Positions 21,901 through 30,305 of a DNA stretch of 64,000 nt are shown piece by piece. Position numbers and translations under genes: made by a program. Each line of letters opens with the position of its first letter. Position 1 is the stretch's first letter. The DNA is from Tribonema minus (taxonomy: Eukaryota; Sar; Xanthophyceae; Tribonematales; Tribonemataceae), in contig JAFCMP010000551.1 in assembly GCA_017506865.1 (NCBI GenBank), positions 372,001 through 436,000 on the forward strand, in the 5' to 3' direction. A model generated the notes under the pieces. That model was given only the letters and a program-made list of their open reading frames with translations, searched no databases and was not told where the DNA came from.

Positions 21901-22373
21901 TCGACCGCTGGCAGGGCCCCTATAGGGTCCTCGCCGTTGGCCCAAGCGTCTTCGGCGACAAGCCGGTGCAGTCCGGTGTACTGGTCATCGACATGAAGGA
22001 GGGCCCCACGCGCGTCACGCGCCACCTGGTCAAGCTGTGCCGTGACCCCACTGACGACAGCGAGGGGCCGCCCGGGACACTGCCGGCCGGTTTTGCCCGC
22101 TACCTGCTCGCCAAGCATTGGCATGGCCGATCGCCCGGCTCACTCACTGCCGATGATGTAACCGCCGACCCTGAGCATCACGGCGTGGAGGCCGTGATGC
22201 GCCATCGCCTTGTTGCGGAGGCGCGCGGCCGCGGGCAGCGCCTGCAGTACCTCGTGCAGGATCCGCTCCGCTCATCCGCGACCCTGAAAGCCAAGAAGCA
22301 ACCGAGGCCCTTGTCCAGTAGTAAAGTCTGCAGGGCAGAACTGATATTGAAGTTGGGTTGTGGCATGCTGTAG
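18792..22373 (+). CDS. pol: Pol: reverse transcriptase, RNase H and integrase
   Basis: ATG 18,792; 1,193 codons to the premature stop. RT at about residues 110-310 with NWASPVVAVLKPDG, STMDITSGYF and catalytic YIDD at 269-272; RNase H at about 400-540 (FILATDACKEGFGAVL, TDHRAL, STHGNADGPSR); integrase with an HHCC zinc domain beginning near His703 (H...H...CWPC) and a catalytic triad Asp773, Asp835, Glu871 with 35 residues between the last two. RWQGPYRVL near 1,039 is the GPY/F module. After about residue 1,157 the reading enters the inserted TIR element, which supplies the stop at 22,373. Every catalytic residue is present. Confidence 0.93.
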   Translation: MDTAAVREALQQQLGESISFEPEQGDAKVHIPDSGGVALGTYAHVDPKVNAALDKARACLPAHMLAVRVDLEGWNADQVARLCFMLAEYASKTFSKDKWDVGFCDALPFRLDLKEGTMPCHDRPYRYSPAMTALIKVEIDKLLAAGIIRPSLSNWASPVVAVLKPDGTARITVNYKKLNAQTIVPQVPIPNIEDLLNSLGGSSVFSTMDITSGYFTSAISPDAIPLTAMVTSFGLYEWLRCPQGAAGAPGHFTRLMQTVLAGLNRVQPYIDDVIVSSSSIDQHLSDLKGVFARFDQHGMKLAPAKLHIGCKHVKFLGHIVGVDGIRPDPSKVQALLEMPEPSNLSQLRAWLGLANYYRRFVRSMAQLVAPLTALMAKGAEFNISSEQRRAMRAVNEALALHTVMRYPDYAAAASGARPFILATDACKEGFGAVLSQADANGVEQPIAFTSRATLPNERNWSTTDLEAGAIVNGIKKFRHMLWGTPFTLYTDHRALQYMESIRERTARGGRWAEFLSAFNINVVFKKGSTHGNADGPSRNPLPATAADAAEATRERLLHAYGLEAVDAHRLEALATGEYLEVCMLIVDALQGGGMAEIAAMSETAGVAPGACDAFAHHERLTPGDWQREQCADKQLGSLHAFLADGALPHDAALVTQVKQWAQHCTLRACGSSQLLVRNPPDTPNVTQIVVPRSLRALVLDAFHGSAWAGHQGVKRTLERVRAHCWWPSWTRTVSYWVSHCWPCQAYKNTGKLSRHPLVWRERPPSPFHTIAIDHFGPLPLSNRGHAYILVVMDLYSGWVWCYPITPDNFNSVGTAHILVNQHSTLHGTPAKLLSDRGSIFMSALARAFYQQMGTRKLSTTAYHPECNGKCERFMQELAQMLAMTVNNAAGDWPDWLPHIAFAHNTAHNRATGATPYLLATGREAHYALHLLLGRLQKPIAPPGTSPSVAELVQELTQRQRAAHDVAAQRHALRRARVLRDNEALARAFGLRTHYAAGERVWYYHAPRTHAAAGDIDLNPTSPTFGTPLRTLFSKKLLDRWQGPYRVLAVGPSVFGDKPVQSGVLVIDMKEGPTRVTRHLVKLCRDPTDDSEGPPGTLPAGFARYLLAKHWHGRSPGSLTADDVTADPEHHGVEAVMRHRLVAEARGRGQRLQYLVQDPLRSSATLKAKKQPRPLSSSKVCRAELILKLGCGML

Positions 22374-22690
22374 CCCTATGTCAGGGGCATCTGCTGACTA
22401 CTCACTTGTTGAAGTTGATATTGATCCTGATGTGATATTGAACTTCAACGATGATATTCAAACTTCAACTTCATGCCAACTTCAACTGTCATGTCACTGC
22501 TCAACGTGCATTAGCACGGCTCCACCCATCTCAACTTCAACGACCAAGAGCTCCTCTGGTGCGTCTGAGTGAGGCCAACAACCTACTATTATCTAACTTC
22601 AACAGTTTGAGGGTCTTGACTGACCTCACTTTAGCATAAGTGCTCGGTTGCTTTTTGGGTTTCAGGGTCGCGGATGGGCGGAGCGGATCC
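22259..22690. mobile_element. 420-bp TIR element (MITE-like) inserted in pol, with GGATCC duplication
   Basis: The element 22,265-22,684 has terminal inverted repeats of about 42 bp (GCTCCGC...ACCGAG, three mismatches) and is flanked by GGATCC at 22,259-22,264 and 22,685-22,690. Its interior has no coding capacity and is full of CTTCAACTT/AAGTTGAAG motifs. Element plus one duplication is 426 bp (142 codons), so pol continues in the same phase on the far side, and removing 426 bp would leave an uninterrupted frame. GGATCC is palindromic, so the exact duplication boundary is ambiguous by design of the site. The transposase superfamily is not identifiable. Confidence 0.85.
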
Positions 22691-23270
22691 TGTGCGCTGG
22701 GAGGGCAACGTTGCCAACTCTTGGGAGGACGCATTCAACATGGACGCGTGCCCTACGGCGCTGCACGAGTACTGGACTACGCTGAGCCGCGCCGCCGACT
22801 TACGCGATGACTTCGCGATCGACGGCGCCGGCACGGAGGCCGTCAGGAGGGAGCTGCGCAAGGCGGAGAAGCAGCGCGGCATCGGAGGCGTCTTAGCTGT
22901 GTGTGGGCGGGGGTCATACGAGCTCGCGCCCGGTGCGCATGTTGTCATGTCGGCACCCAGTAGCAGCATATTGCTGAGCACTGCTGTCAGGGGTATGCAG
23001 ATCATGGTAGCCTATCAAATGACTACTTCTGACGGCGCAGTGTACACACAGTGGCATGAGGGTGAGGTCGTGGGCGTAGTCCAATCCGCTAGCCGCACAC
23101 GCAAGCAGGCACCGCGTCTCAGGGTGTTCTGGGTTGCTGAGGGCAAGTACTCGGTACTGCCGCTTAGTGCTGACACATATGGCACCGCGCCTACGTCACC
23201 GCAGTGCACGTGGTTTCTGTGTGGCAGCAGGGCGCAGGTCAATGCGCTTGAGGGCAACGCAGTGCAGTAG
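22686..23270 (+). CDS. pol: Pol C-terminal extension beyond the inserted element
   Basis: Same phase as RT-integrase; about 194 residues to TAG at 23,268-23,270. It begins DPVRWEGN, which joins naturally to the residues before the insertion. A segment around 22,990-23,220 (MVAYQM...HEGEVVGVVQS...LRVFWVAEGKYSVLPL) reads like a small beta-barrel of the Tudor/chromo-like kind that many gypsy integrases carry for chromatin targeting, but I cannot assign the family. A free-standing start at ATG 22,674 lies inside the inserted element and is probably not original. Confidence 0.6.
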   Translation, partial: DPVRWEGNVANSWEDAFNMDACPTALHEYWTTLSRAADLRDDFAIDGAGTEAVRRELRKAEKQRGIGGVLAVCGRGSYELAPGAHVVMSAPSSSILLSTAVRGMQIMVAYQMTTSDGAVYTQWHEGEVVGVVQSASRTRKQAPRLRVFWVAEGKYSVLPLSADTYGTAPTSPQCTWFLCGSRAQVNALEGNAVQ

Positions 23271-23445
23271 TGTAATGTTCAACTTTGCATGTGATAGTCG
23301 TGCATAGCATATGTGCGCTGGGTGAGAGACAGTTAGCATATGGGTTGTGTGCAAGTCTTGCACTTGTGTTGTGTTGTGGATACACATAGTGAAGTCATGG
23401 TTGCTTCCCTGTCGTCGGGCTTAGCAAAGCCCTAGGGGGGGTGAC
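23271..23445 (+). promoter_or_regulatory. 3' untranslated region and polypurine tract
   Basis: About 175 bp of untranslated sequence ends in AGGGGGGGTGAC (23,434-23,445), directly before the TG of the 3' LTR, the expected position of the plus-strand primer. Confidence 0.7.
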
Positions 23446-23659
23446 TGTGGTGACACTGGGTTGTGTCACCTGTTTCAACGGTCTGTTCTTCAAGGGCCGT
23501 TCCGAGACAGTTCTTGACAGTTACAAAAGTTGAGGTTGGCGATCACTTCGGAGTGAGCGATAGCCTGATAACACACACACACTTGCTCGAGTGCTGCTGT
23601 GAGTGTCAGTGTGCTGTCTGCTCTGTTTGTCAGTGCTCACGTGCAGTGCAAGCACATCA
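23446..23659 (+). repeat. 3' LTR
   Basis: 214 bp, 213 identical to the 5' LTR. The flanking sequence to its right is part of a Helitron reading frame, while the left flank of the element is unrelated to it. Confidence 0.95.
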
Positions 23660-24292
23660 ACGTCTACGCGGAGGGCAATACGGGTACAGTGGTCATGTGT
23701 CTGTGGTGGACAACTCAGCGGGTGTGCAGCGTCTGGCGACGATATTGCCACGCCGTCTGGACGCTGCGGAGTTGCCGGTGCTGGTATTGCGACATACTGG
23801 CTCAGAGCGGTGGGGGGGCGGGGACTTTCGCGTACGTGCTGGTTATGTGCGCCGTGCACTTGACTGGCTAGTGGCGCATTGTCCGCCGTACCGCGATATC
23901 CGCGTCGACGAGGAGGTATTAGCAACGTACCCCCCAGGCGAGGAGGGTGAGGACCTCGAATCGCGCCTGCGTACGGTATCTATCGGACCGCCGAGCACTG
24001 CTGCTGCTGCTACTGACACAGATAGTGACAGCGGTGATAGTGACGATGATGGCAGTAGCGACGCAGGCACCGATGGCGAGAGGTCGGGTGGGTTAGGGTT
24101 AGGCGGCTTGGATATGACTGGTGGCATGGCTAGTCGTACAGAGGCGAATGGGGAGGGGGCTGCTGCAGCTCTGGATAGGTTAGCGGCAGAAGATGGGGTG
24201 ACGCATGACGATGTAAGTACATGCTGCTTGAGCAATTGGTGTTTTTTAACATCACAGATACTTCTCGCAAGGGATGCCATGCGTGCTCTATG
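23660..24292 (+). pseudogene. Helitron-type protein fragment (DUF6570-like region)
   Basis: Immediately after the 3' LTR, an open frame reads LRGGQYGYSGHV, then LATILPRRL, LPVLVLRHTG, FRVRAGYVRRALDWL and YRDIRVDEEVLATYP. This order (gGQ.GY.GhV, LPR, vlvvR, dfrVR..kV..AL.WL, YrdI.id) is the conserved segment near the start of many Helitron Rep-helicase proteins. An acidic Ser/Asp/Gly-rich stretch follows. A GTAAGT donor-like site occurs at about 24,214. The N-terminus is missing, cut by the LTR element or an associated rearrangement, and nothing downstream continues the protein. Confidence 0.65.
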
Positions 24293-25560
24293 AGCGCTAT
24301 TCTAATTTTTTTGTGCGATGTTTCTCAGTTCTGCATCTTGTGTGCTGCACGTGTGCACTTGTATTCGGACATGCCGTTTGCTTGCATGGTGCTTGCATTT
24401 GAGGGTGGTTTTGAGTTACGTTCCTGCGCTGCTGTGGACATGGAAATGACACGTTCTTGCAGCGCACGGAGGTTTGAAACAGAGTGGAGACTGCACGCGA
24501 TATATGCTAAATCAAATGCTACTGCGTATGAATGCATGCAGCATCTGTAACGTGATGTACGTGTGTGCTGGTAGTTTTCAGACATGTGTTGAAATGCTGT
24601 GTTATCTAAACGCACGCAATGCGTTAGTGTACAGGCGCGTGCACTTTCACTTCTGGCGGCTCGACTCATGTATGCTGCCTGCTAGCATGCTGCTTGCGCA
24701 CTGCTGCAAGATGGCGTTGTGGTGGACTGTGCAGCTTATGCTATCATCGCTGTTGTTGCGCCAAATGCACATGTCGCGAATGACACATTCTTGCAGTGCA
24801 CGGACGTTTTGAAACGGATTTGAGCCTGCACACGATGTATGCTAATGCTCCGTACGCATCAACATGTCCAGCGTGTGTGGTGACGTACGTGTGCGCTGGT
24901 CGTTTCAGAGACATGCTGAAGTATCACATCCCTACTCGTGTCTACACGTACACTACATGCCATATATGTGCATGACTGAATGCAGCGTAGATGAGCAAAA
25001 GCAGAATTGTGCATGCCATACAGGCGCATGCACAAAGCGCACGGAGACAGAATACAGGGCATGTGCATTTAGCTGCAGGGCAACTGCGTACTATGTTGTG
25101 GATACCGCAGCGACAGTGAAACACTGGAGGGCCACTGCGTACTATATTGTGGATACTACAGTGACTGCCGAGTGTGCCCGGTCTTTTGGCGTATGTGTCA
25201 AGTGCAAACTCTGCAAATATAGATGCAGCATACACGTGACGTGCACGCAGCGTCTGCCTTCGAGTTTCTCTTGCTCTGCCGTCCTGTCTGTGCTATATTG
25301 CAGATACTGCTATGACTGGCAAAACACTCCGAGTGTGCGCGGTCGTTTCGCGCATGTGTAAAGTGCACACTCTTCAAAAGCAATAGATGCAGCATACACG
25401 TGACATACACGCAGCGTTGACTTAGTTTCTCTTCCTCACGTCGTGTCTACTGCCCAATGCAACGATATACAGCACACACGTGTAGAAAAGGACAGGTATG
25501 GGACAGCGTATTGCCTTATCAGGCTCTGCTGCAGTTAGCTCTGGGGAGCAAGCTCTACCT
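24293..25560. repeat. Degenerate tandem duplications, no gene
   Basis: Three nested sets: a unit of about 335 bp (24,445-24,785 against 24,785-25,000, sharing TTCTTGCAG.GCACGGA and GTACGTGTG.GCTGGT); a unit of about 57 bp at 25,080-25,165 (GCGTACTAT.TTGTGGATAC); and a unit of about 161 bp at 25,167-25,250 against 25,328-25,415 (ATGCAGCATACACGTGAC). No coding frame is conserved across copies. Confidence 0.6.
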
Positions 25561-28136
25561 GGGGCTGGGTAGAGTGCGGAATTAGCTTTGAATGCAGTTT
25601 AAACGTCGGAGCTGGGGTCGCGAGCCGCCCCTCCCTGGCTTGTAGCGAGCGACCGGCGGCCCCGGAGGCGCGAGATCCGGCCGCGCTGGAGGCCCTACCG
25701 TGCTCGAGTAAGGAAGGTTCCGGAAGGTTTACGGCAAGGTTCCTGGGAAGGTTCACACCTATTTTAGAGAAGTGCGGGGAACGCGGCGGCGGCCTGGCCG
25801 GCGCGGCTGGCGGTGCGCGGCGCTGCTCGCCTGCGTTGCCCTACCCGGCGCGCCGGCTTTCGTCGGCGCCTTCGCTGTTCGTTTTTGCGCCCAGAAAACG
25901 CCCGCCGCTTCCTCGAGGGCTCTGAACTGCTCGTGATCTCGAGTGGAGGCTGGCTGGGGACGGGGCGGCGCTGGCAAGGGGTGGCATGATGTTTCTATGT
26001 CCTCTGCCGCTAGGCTCTGTGGGTCTGGCGTCTTTCTGCGCAGCCGGAGAGGGGCTGTGTTTATTTGGTGAGCCGTCGTGAGCAAAAATGCAAGGTGGCT
26101 TGCCTTGTTGGTGATAGAGGCAACGGCACACAGCTGGCGGGCGCTGGTGCTCTTCAGCATTGCTGTCTACGACATTGGTGCCGCTGATACCGGTCTTGTT
26201 CCGTGGCTCGCTCTGCGTCGCTAGCTGTTGCGATTTCAGCAGGCTGTGTTGCAACAGCGCTGTGGTGGGTTTCTGTTTGTGCGTGTGGCGCGCTTCAGAG
26301 ATGGCCTGAGGTGGTGCTACAGCATTATATGCTGCTGAGGCGTGGCAACTGCTCGGGCAGCCTGCGAGAGCGGCTGCTGAGCATGTGCTTCGAGCTACAG
26401 GCCATCGCGAGAACTTCAAGTGCGTGATTTTCTATCGCGGACCTGCGTGTGCTCTGGCTGGCCGCCCGCCTGCTGCCTGGAGAGCTGCCGGATGGCAATT
26501 TCTACTGCTGAGGATGGATTCTGTCGACGGTGGAGCTGCCTGGTGGTGTGCATGGCGTGCTGCGATGGCGGCTGCCTCGGTTTCGGTGACCGGCGGGGCG
26601 CTCTGTGAACTGTGGACGACGCAGGTGTGGAATTTGGTCTAGATCGTGTCTGATAGCATTTTTATGACTGTAGCAAGGTTGTTCATTTTCTGCTGCGGTA
26701 TCTCTGCGCCCCTGAGGCGAGCCAGCTCACTGCAGAACCAGCTTCGTAAAAGTTGAGGTTGCATCACTTGCTCTGTTCAGTGACAGTGGTTTGGGGTGAA
26801 CACAAGTTCTGAGTGGCTTGACATGACTGCTGCTACGTCAGGACACTTTACGATTCTTCAGAACGCTTTGGAGGGCATGGAGTGCTGCACAGCTGCAGAG
26901 GCAGCGCCACCGCGGCGCTGCCGCGTGCGCACACATCGCACTGCGTTTGTTTGATTGAAAGCCAGGTTGGTTGCCTACAGTTGCAGTGACATGATGATGT
27001 TGCGCGCCTGGTAGCCGGCGCTGCCTACGCGTGCTGCTCGTCCATCACGGCTGCGCGCCTTTCACTTGCGGCGCTTGTCCGCGACGCTGCGGCGCTGCAG
27101 CGTTCGTGCGCATCGCTGTCTGCATCACAGTGGTGATGTTTGCGTGATGTTTGCACGTACTGTGCCCTGGTGACGCTTGTGCGCTTGTTTCAGTCAGCGG
27201 CACCTTGACGTAGGACAGTGTCGCCGTAGTTGCTTTGTGCTGCGCAGCGCGTCATGCCTTCTGTAATGCTGAGCGCATCGCGCCGCGCATGCGCGCTGCG
27301 GCGGTGCCTGCTACTGGCAGTCAGCGGCTTGGTGCTCTATGCTGCGCAGCTGCTCAGCACAGCTACTGTTATGACCTGTTAGTTGACAACGCTTGCGCGC
27401 CGCGCGCTGTCTCGGCTGCGCGCCTGTCAGTTAGCGGCGCCTGTGTGCAATGGCTGCACCCGCTGCAGTGCTCAACTCAGTACGGCCCCCCTATCCACGC
27501 GCTGCGGCGGCAGCTGCGGCAGCGCCTGCGCGTGCTTGCACTGTGGATGCTTGGGCGCATGGCAGGTAGTGGCGCTGGCGAACGCGGCGCCGTGTGTACA
27601 CGCTGCCGCCCGCGCCACTGCTAGCGGCGCTGGCGCGCGCTTCCGCCTACGAACCTGTCTCAGCTGCCTGTCAGCCAGCGACGCCTGTGCGCGCGCTGCA
27701 CTGCGGCACGCGCTGCCGCGCTCGACTCGTGGCTGCGCATGCGCCGTGGCGGCGGCGGCGCCTGCATGCGGCGGCGGCGCTGCTGCGCGCGCCTGCGCCG
27801 GCGATGCTGTCGGCGCCGTTCGCATTTTCGGGACGTTCTGCTTCTGTGCGCTGTGGCATTGCTCAGCGAGGTCGCATCTGTGCCGTGGCGCAGCGGCGGC
27901 GTGCTTTGAATGCAATTTATCCCTTAGGGGGGAGGGGGCGTTGGGCGTGCTTTGAATGCGATTTACGCCCTGTTCGGCGGTCGCGAGCCCCCACCCGGCG
28001 GGGGAGATCTTGTACACCCTGAGGCTCCCACATGGTAATCCATTGATGGACGGTCCTGACAGCGCTCCCGGCGGCGCGCACATCTCCTGCGGTTTCGCAC
28101 TGTCACTGTGGCACCATGAATGCTTTTTTTTTACAA
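25560..28136. other. GC-rich region without a supported gene
   Basis: GC-rich blocks (25.6-26.0 and 27.0-27.9 kb) generate long but compositionally trivial frames rich in Arg, Ala and Cys on both strands; none resembles a family. At about 26,745 AAAAGTTGAGGTTG.CATCACTT resembles the middle of the gypsy LTR and may be a remnant of a related LTR. A unit of about 50 bp with GTGCTTTGAATGC is duplicated at 27,900-27,970. Confidence 0.4.
25710..25757. promoter_or_regulatory. Heat-shock-element-like array
   Basis: GAAGGTTCCGGAA at 25,713-25,725 is a perfect GAAnnTTCnnGAA array, the binding consensus of heat-shock factor trimers. More TTC/GAA units follow at 25,740-25,754 (TTCCTGGGAAGGTTC). A TATTTTA tract lies just downstream at about 25,760. 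No gene can be placed behind it, so a promoter role is only inferred. Confidence 0.4.
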
Positions 28137-29289
28137 AGAGACCCGTACCCTAATCGGGGCACCACGAGTCGGTGCCGCGAGCGCGCGCGCGTTCTTTCTT
28201 AATATTTGACACTGTTCACGCCAAAGGTATCAACTCATCACAGCTGAGGAGTTAGCTAATAGGTTTCTTAACAAGACCTCATGTATGCACACAGGGCTAC
28301 AAAAGTATGCATCCTTTCGGCTTGAAAAGCTCACCACCTCATGAACGGGTTAAAAACAGAAATCAAAAATCAGTTCTTCCTAAGCTAGCACCAAGATGGC
28401 GATGGCGTTAGGCTAAAACTATGCATACTTTTATTAAGGGCAGCAGGGGCTATCCATCAAGCCCATCAGCGCCGCAAACCATGGTGATGCAGTGGAGTTG
28501 ATAAGTTTTCAGCGTGCGCAACTTTTTCAGTTTTCTTGAAAAAGTGATTATTGCGCGCGCTGTAGACAAGATACAGCGGCGACGCGGGGCCAGGTGGTAC
28601 CTAGCATGAATGTCTGTTGTCGGCACCATAGTGGTAGCAACGCAGCGCACCGCCTCTAGCAGGAGTCGTGTGCATCAACGCTGCTGTCGAACCCGAGAGG
28701 CCTCAACCTGAAGAATGGTTTCTTAGCCGCTAGCACCCACGTTGGGGTGAGACCCAGTCTTAACCGGATTCGACCAAAGGCCACATTCCCGAGTATGTTG
28801 TGGCAGTCGTCTTAACCGGCACTGTTTTGCTCGAGCTCATCACTACTTCGTGCCTCGCGGGCGTCGCGCGCACCTCTTCCTTCAATCAGAAGCCTCTGTT
28901 CGCGACCTTTGGTACACGTCAGGTCCCCAGAGCCTGTTTACCCAATTTAAGCTTGCCTTTCGTTGCTGTACTTTGTTTACAAGATTTGAGCGCAAGTACT
29001 CGGCCACGTCAACACGAAAAAGGCGACTTCCTCATGTTCGGTCCCCCATGTTCGCTGGGCGTACCCGGTTAAGACTGGGTCTGAGCCGCTCGGTAGGTAA
29101 GCACGAATGTATCTAAGGCGACTGGGACACGTCTCGCTGCCTCCTGCTGTGGAGTACATCACGCGCAGCACCACATGCTCGCAGGTTAGGGTTAGCCAAT
29201 CCTAACCGACCGCGCTCACTAGTCATGCATGCCCCCGGAAAAGGGGTACGGGTCTCTCTAAAAAAACATGTTCTCCTGCGGTTTCGCAC
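28083..29289. repeat. Nested inverted and direct repeats
   Basis: AGAGACCCGTACCC (28,137-28,150) is exactly inverted at 29,244-29,257, and GACCCAGTCTTAACCGG (28,751-28,767) is exactly inverted at 29,065-29,081. An 18-bp word, TCTCCTGCGGTTTCGCAC, occurs in direct orientation at 28,083 and 29,272, just outside the outer pair. The layout suggests a degenerate mobile element or palindromic structure. No protein is encoded that I recognise. Confidence 0.5.
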
Positions 29290-30180
29290 AAGGTCCTTTT
29301 TACTGCGAAACTATAGCAGTACCATGCTGCAATGCCTGCAGCAGATGAACAGCAGTGTCACATGCAGTGCAAAGAAGCCCGCGCATATCGTGAGCAGTAA
29401 CAGTGCGACCGCCATGATACCTCTCGCGATGCGTCTCGCTAGCACTGCAGTAACTTAACAGTGCGACCGCATGATGCCTCTCTGACACACACCACAAACC
29501 GGGTGACCCCGATTCCTTAAACTTCAACGGTTCAATGACCTGAAGTAGAACGTTGGACACTTAATTGTAGTTTGTACGAAGGTGCCTGCCATGAACTCTA
29601 GGTACACGATGGAACTCAGCTTATTGTTGTATGAAACATGGTCTACGGGCGTCTCACACGGTGTGAGTGACGCATGATCTGTGTGCATGATTGTAAACAC
29701 AAGGGGGGGGGTCTTATTCCATGTACCCCCCGTCGTACTGTTTGTGTTCTGCCTAGTGCATATGACATGGCCTTTATCCCCTCCCCTCTAATCACCATCC
29801 CCTACACTAAACCATGTGGGGGGCTTAATCGCCATCGCCTACGGTATCCTACGGTATGCTGATGTTGTGAGATCAGCCTGCAAAATGTATATATTCTAAG
29901 TAGCCTACCGATCAATTGTACCCGAGTCTATAGCGATCATGGATGCATTCACAATCGTCTTGAACTATGCACAAGATTACAAATTGCGGAATAATTCGCG
30001 TATCTTGAGTCCTATCTGTTCACCGTGGGTGTGTGCTGCAAATTTCTTGTACACTCTTCCCCATTGTAGTCATGGACAGTCAGCGCTCCCCAGAGGGGCA
30101 GCGCACTGCGGCGCAGGACGACCCCCAGCAGCGTGCGGTCAGCGAGGTCAGCGTGATCACCTGACCCCGCTGACCCCACT
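29290..30180. other. Spacer, short duplications only
   Basis: A unit of about 60 bp (CAGTGCGACCGC.ATGAT.CCTCTC) is duplicated at 29,400-29,490. A G9 run sits near 29,702-29,710. No gene seen. Confidence 0.4.
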
Positions 30181-30181
30181 C

Positions 30182-30305
30182 AGCCTAGGGTCAGGTTAGG
30201 GGTCATCGGTTGCGGTTAGGGTTTTGATTGAGGTTAGGGTTAGCGAGGTCATCGAGGGCAGCGGGGTCAGCGCGGTCAGCGCGGTCAGCGCGGTCAGCGC
30301 TCGCT
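30182..30305 (+). repeat. Degenerate TTAGGG tract and 9-bp tandem repeat
   Basis: 30,190-30,245 carries four imperfect TTAGGG-type units (GGTTAGGGG, GGTTAGGGTTTT, GGTTAGGGTTAGC). It is followed by GGTCAGCGC repeated four times in tandem at about 30,265-30,300. Confidence 0.65.

Larger units (their letters stand above)
11048..23659 (+). mobile_element. Ty3/gypsy-type LTR retrotransposon carrying a cytosine DNA methyltransferase
   Basis: 12.6 kb bounded by 214-bp direct repeats that begin TG and end CA and differ at one base (11,253 C against 23,651 A), so insertion is recent. Order: 5' LTR, primer-binding site, gag with CCHC knuckle, aspartic protease, C5 methyltransferase, RT, RNase H, integrase, C-terminal extension, polypurine tract, 3' LTR. 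PR-RT-RH-IN order and the GPY module after integrase place it with Ty3/gypsy. Gag, protease, methyltransferase and RT reading frames all lie in the same phase, separated by TAG, TAG and TGA. The 4-6 bases outside the two LTRs do not match, so no target-site duplication is visible. A 420-bp element interrupts the pol 3' end. Confidence 0.93.

Noticed and set aside
25841..26419. Long minus-strand open frame in the 26-kb region
   Set aside because: The composition follows the GC-rich DNA. There is no domain pattern, no splice or neighbour support, and equally long frames occur on the other strand.
27235..28083. Overlapping plus and minus open frames of 130-200 codons
   Set aside because: They are rich in Ala, Cys and Arg as expected from the GC-rich repeats GCGCTGC and similar; frames overlap on both strands and none looks like a protein family.
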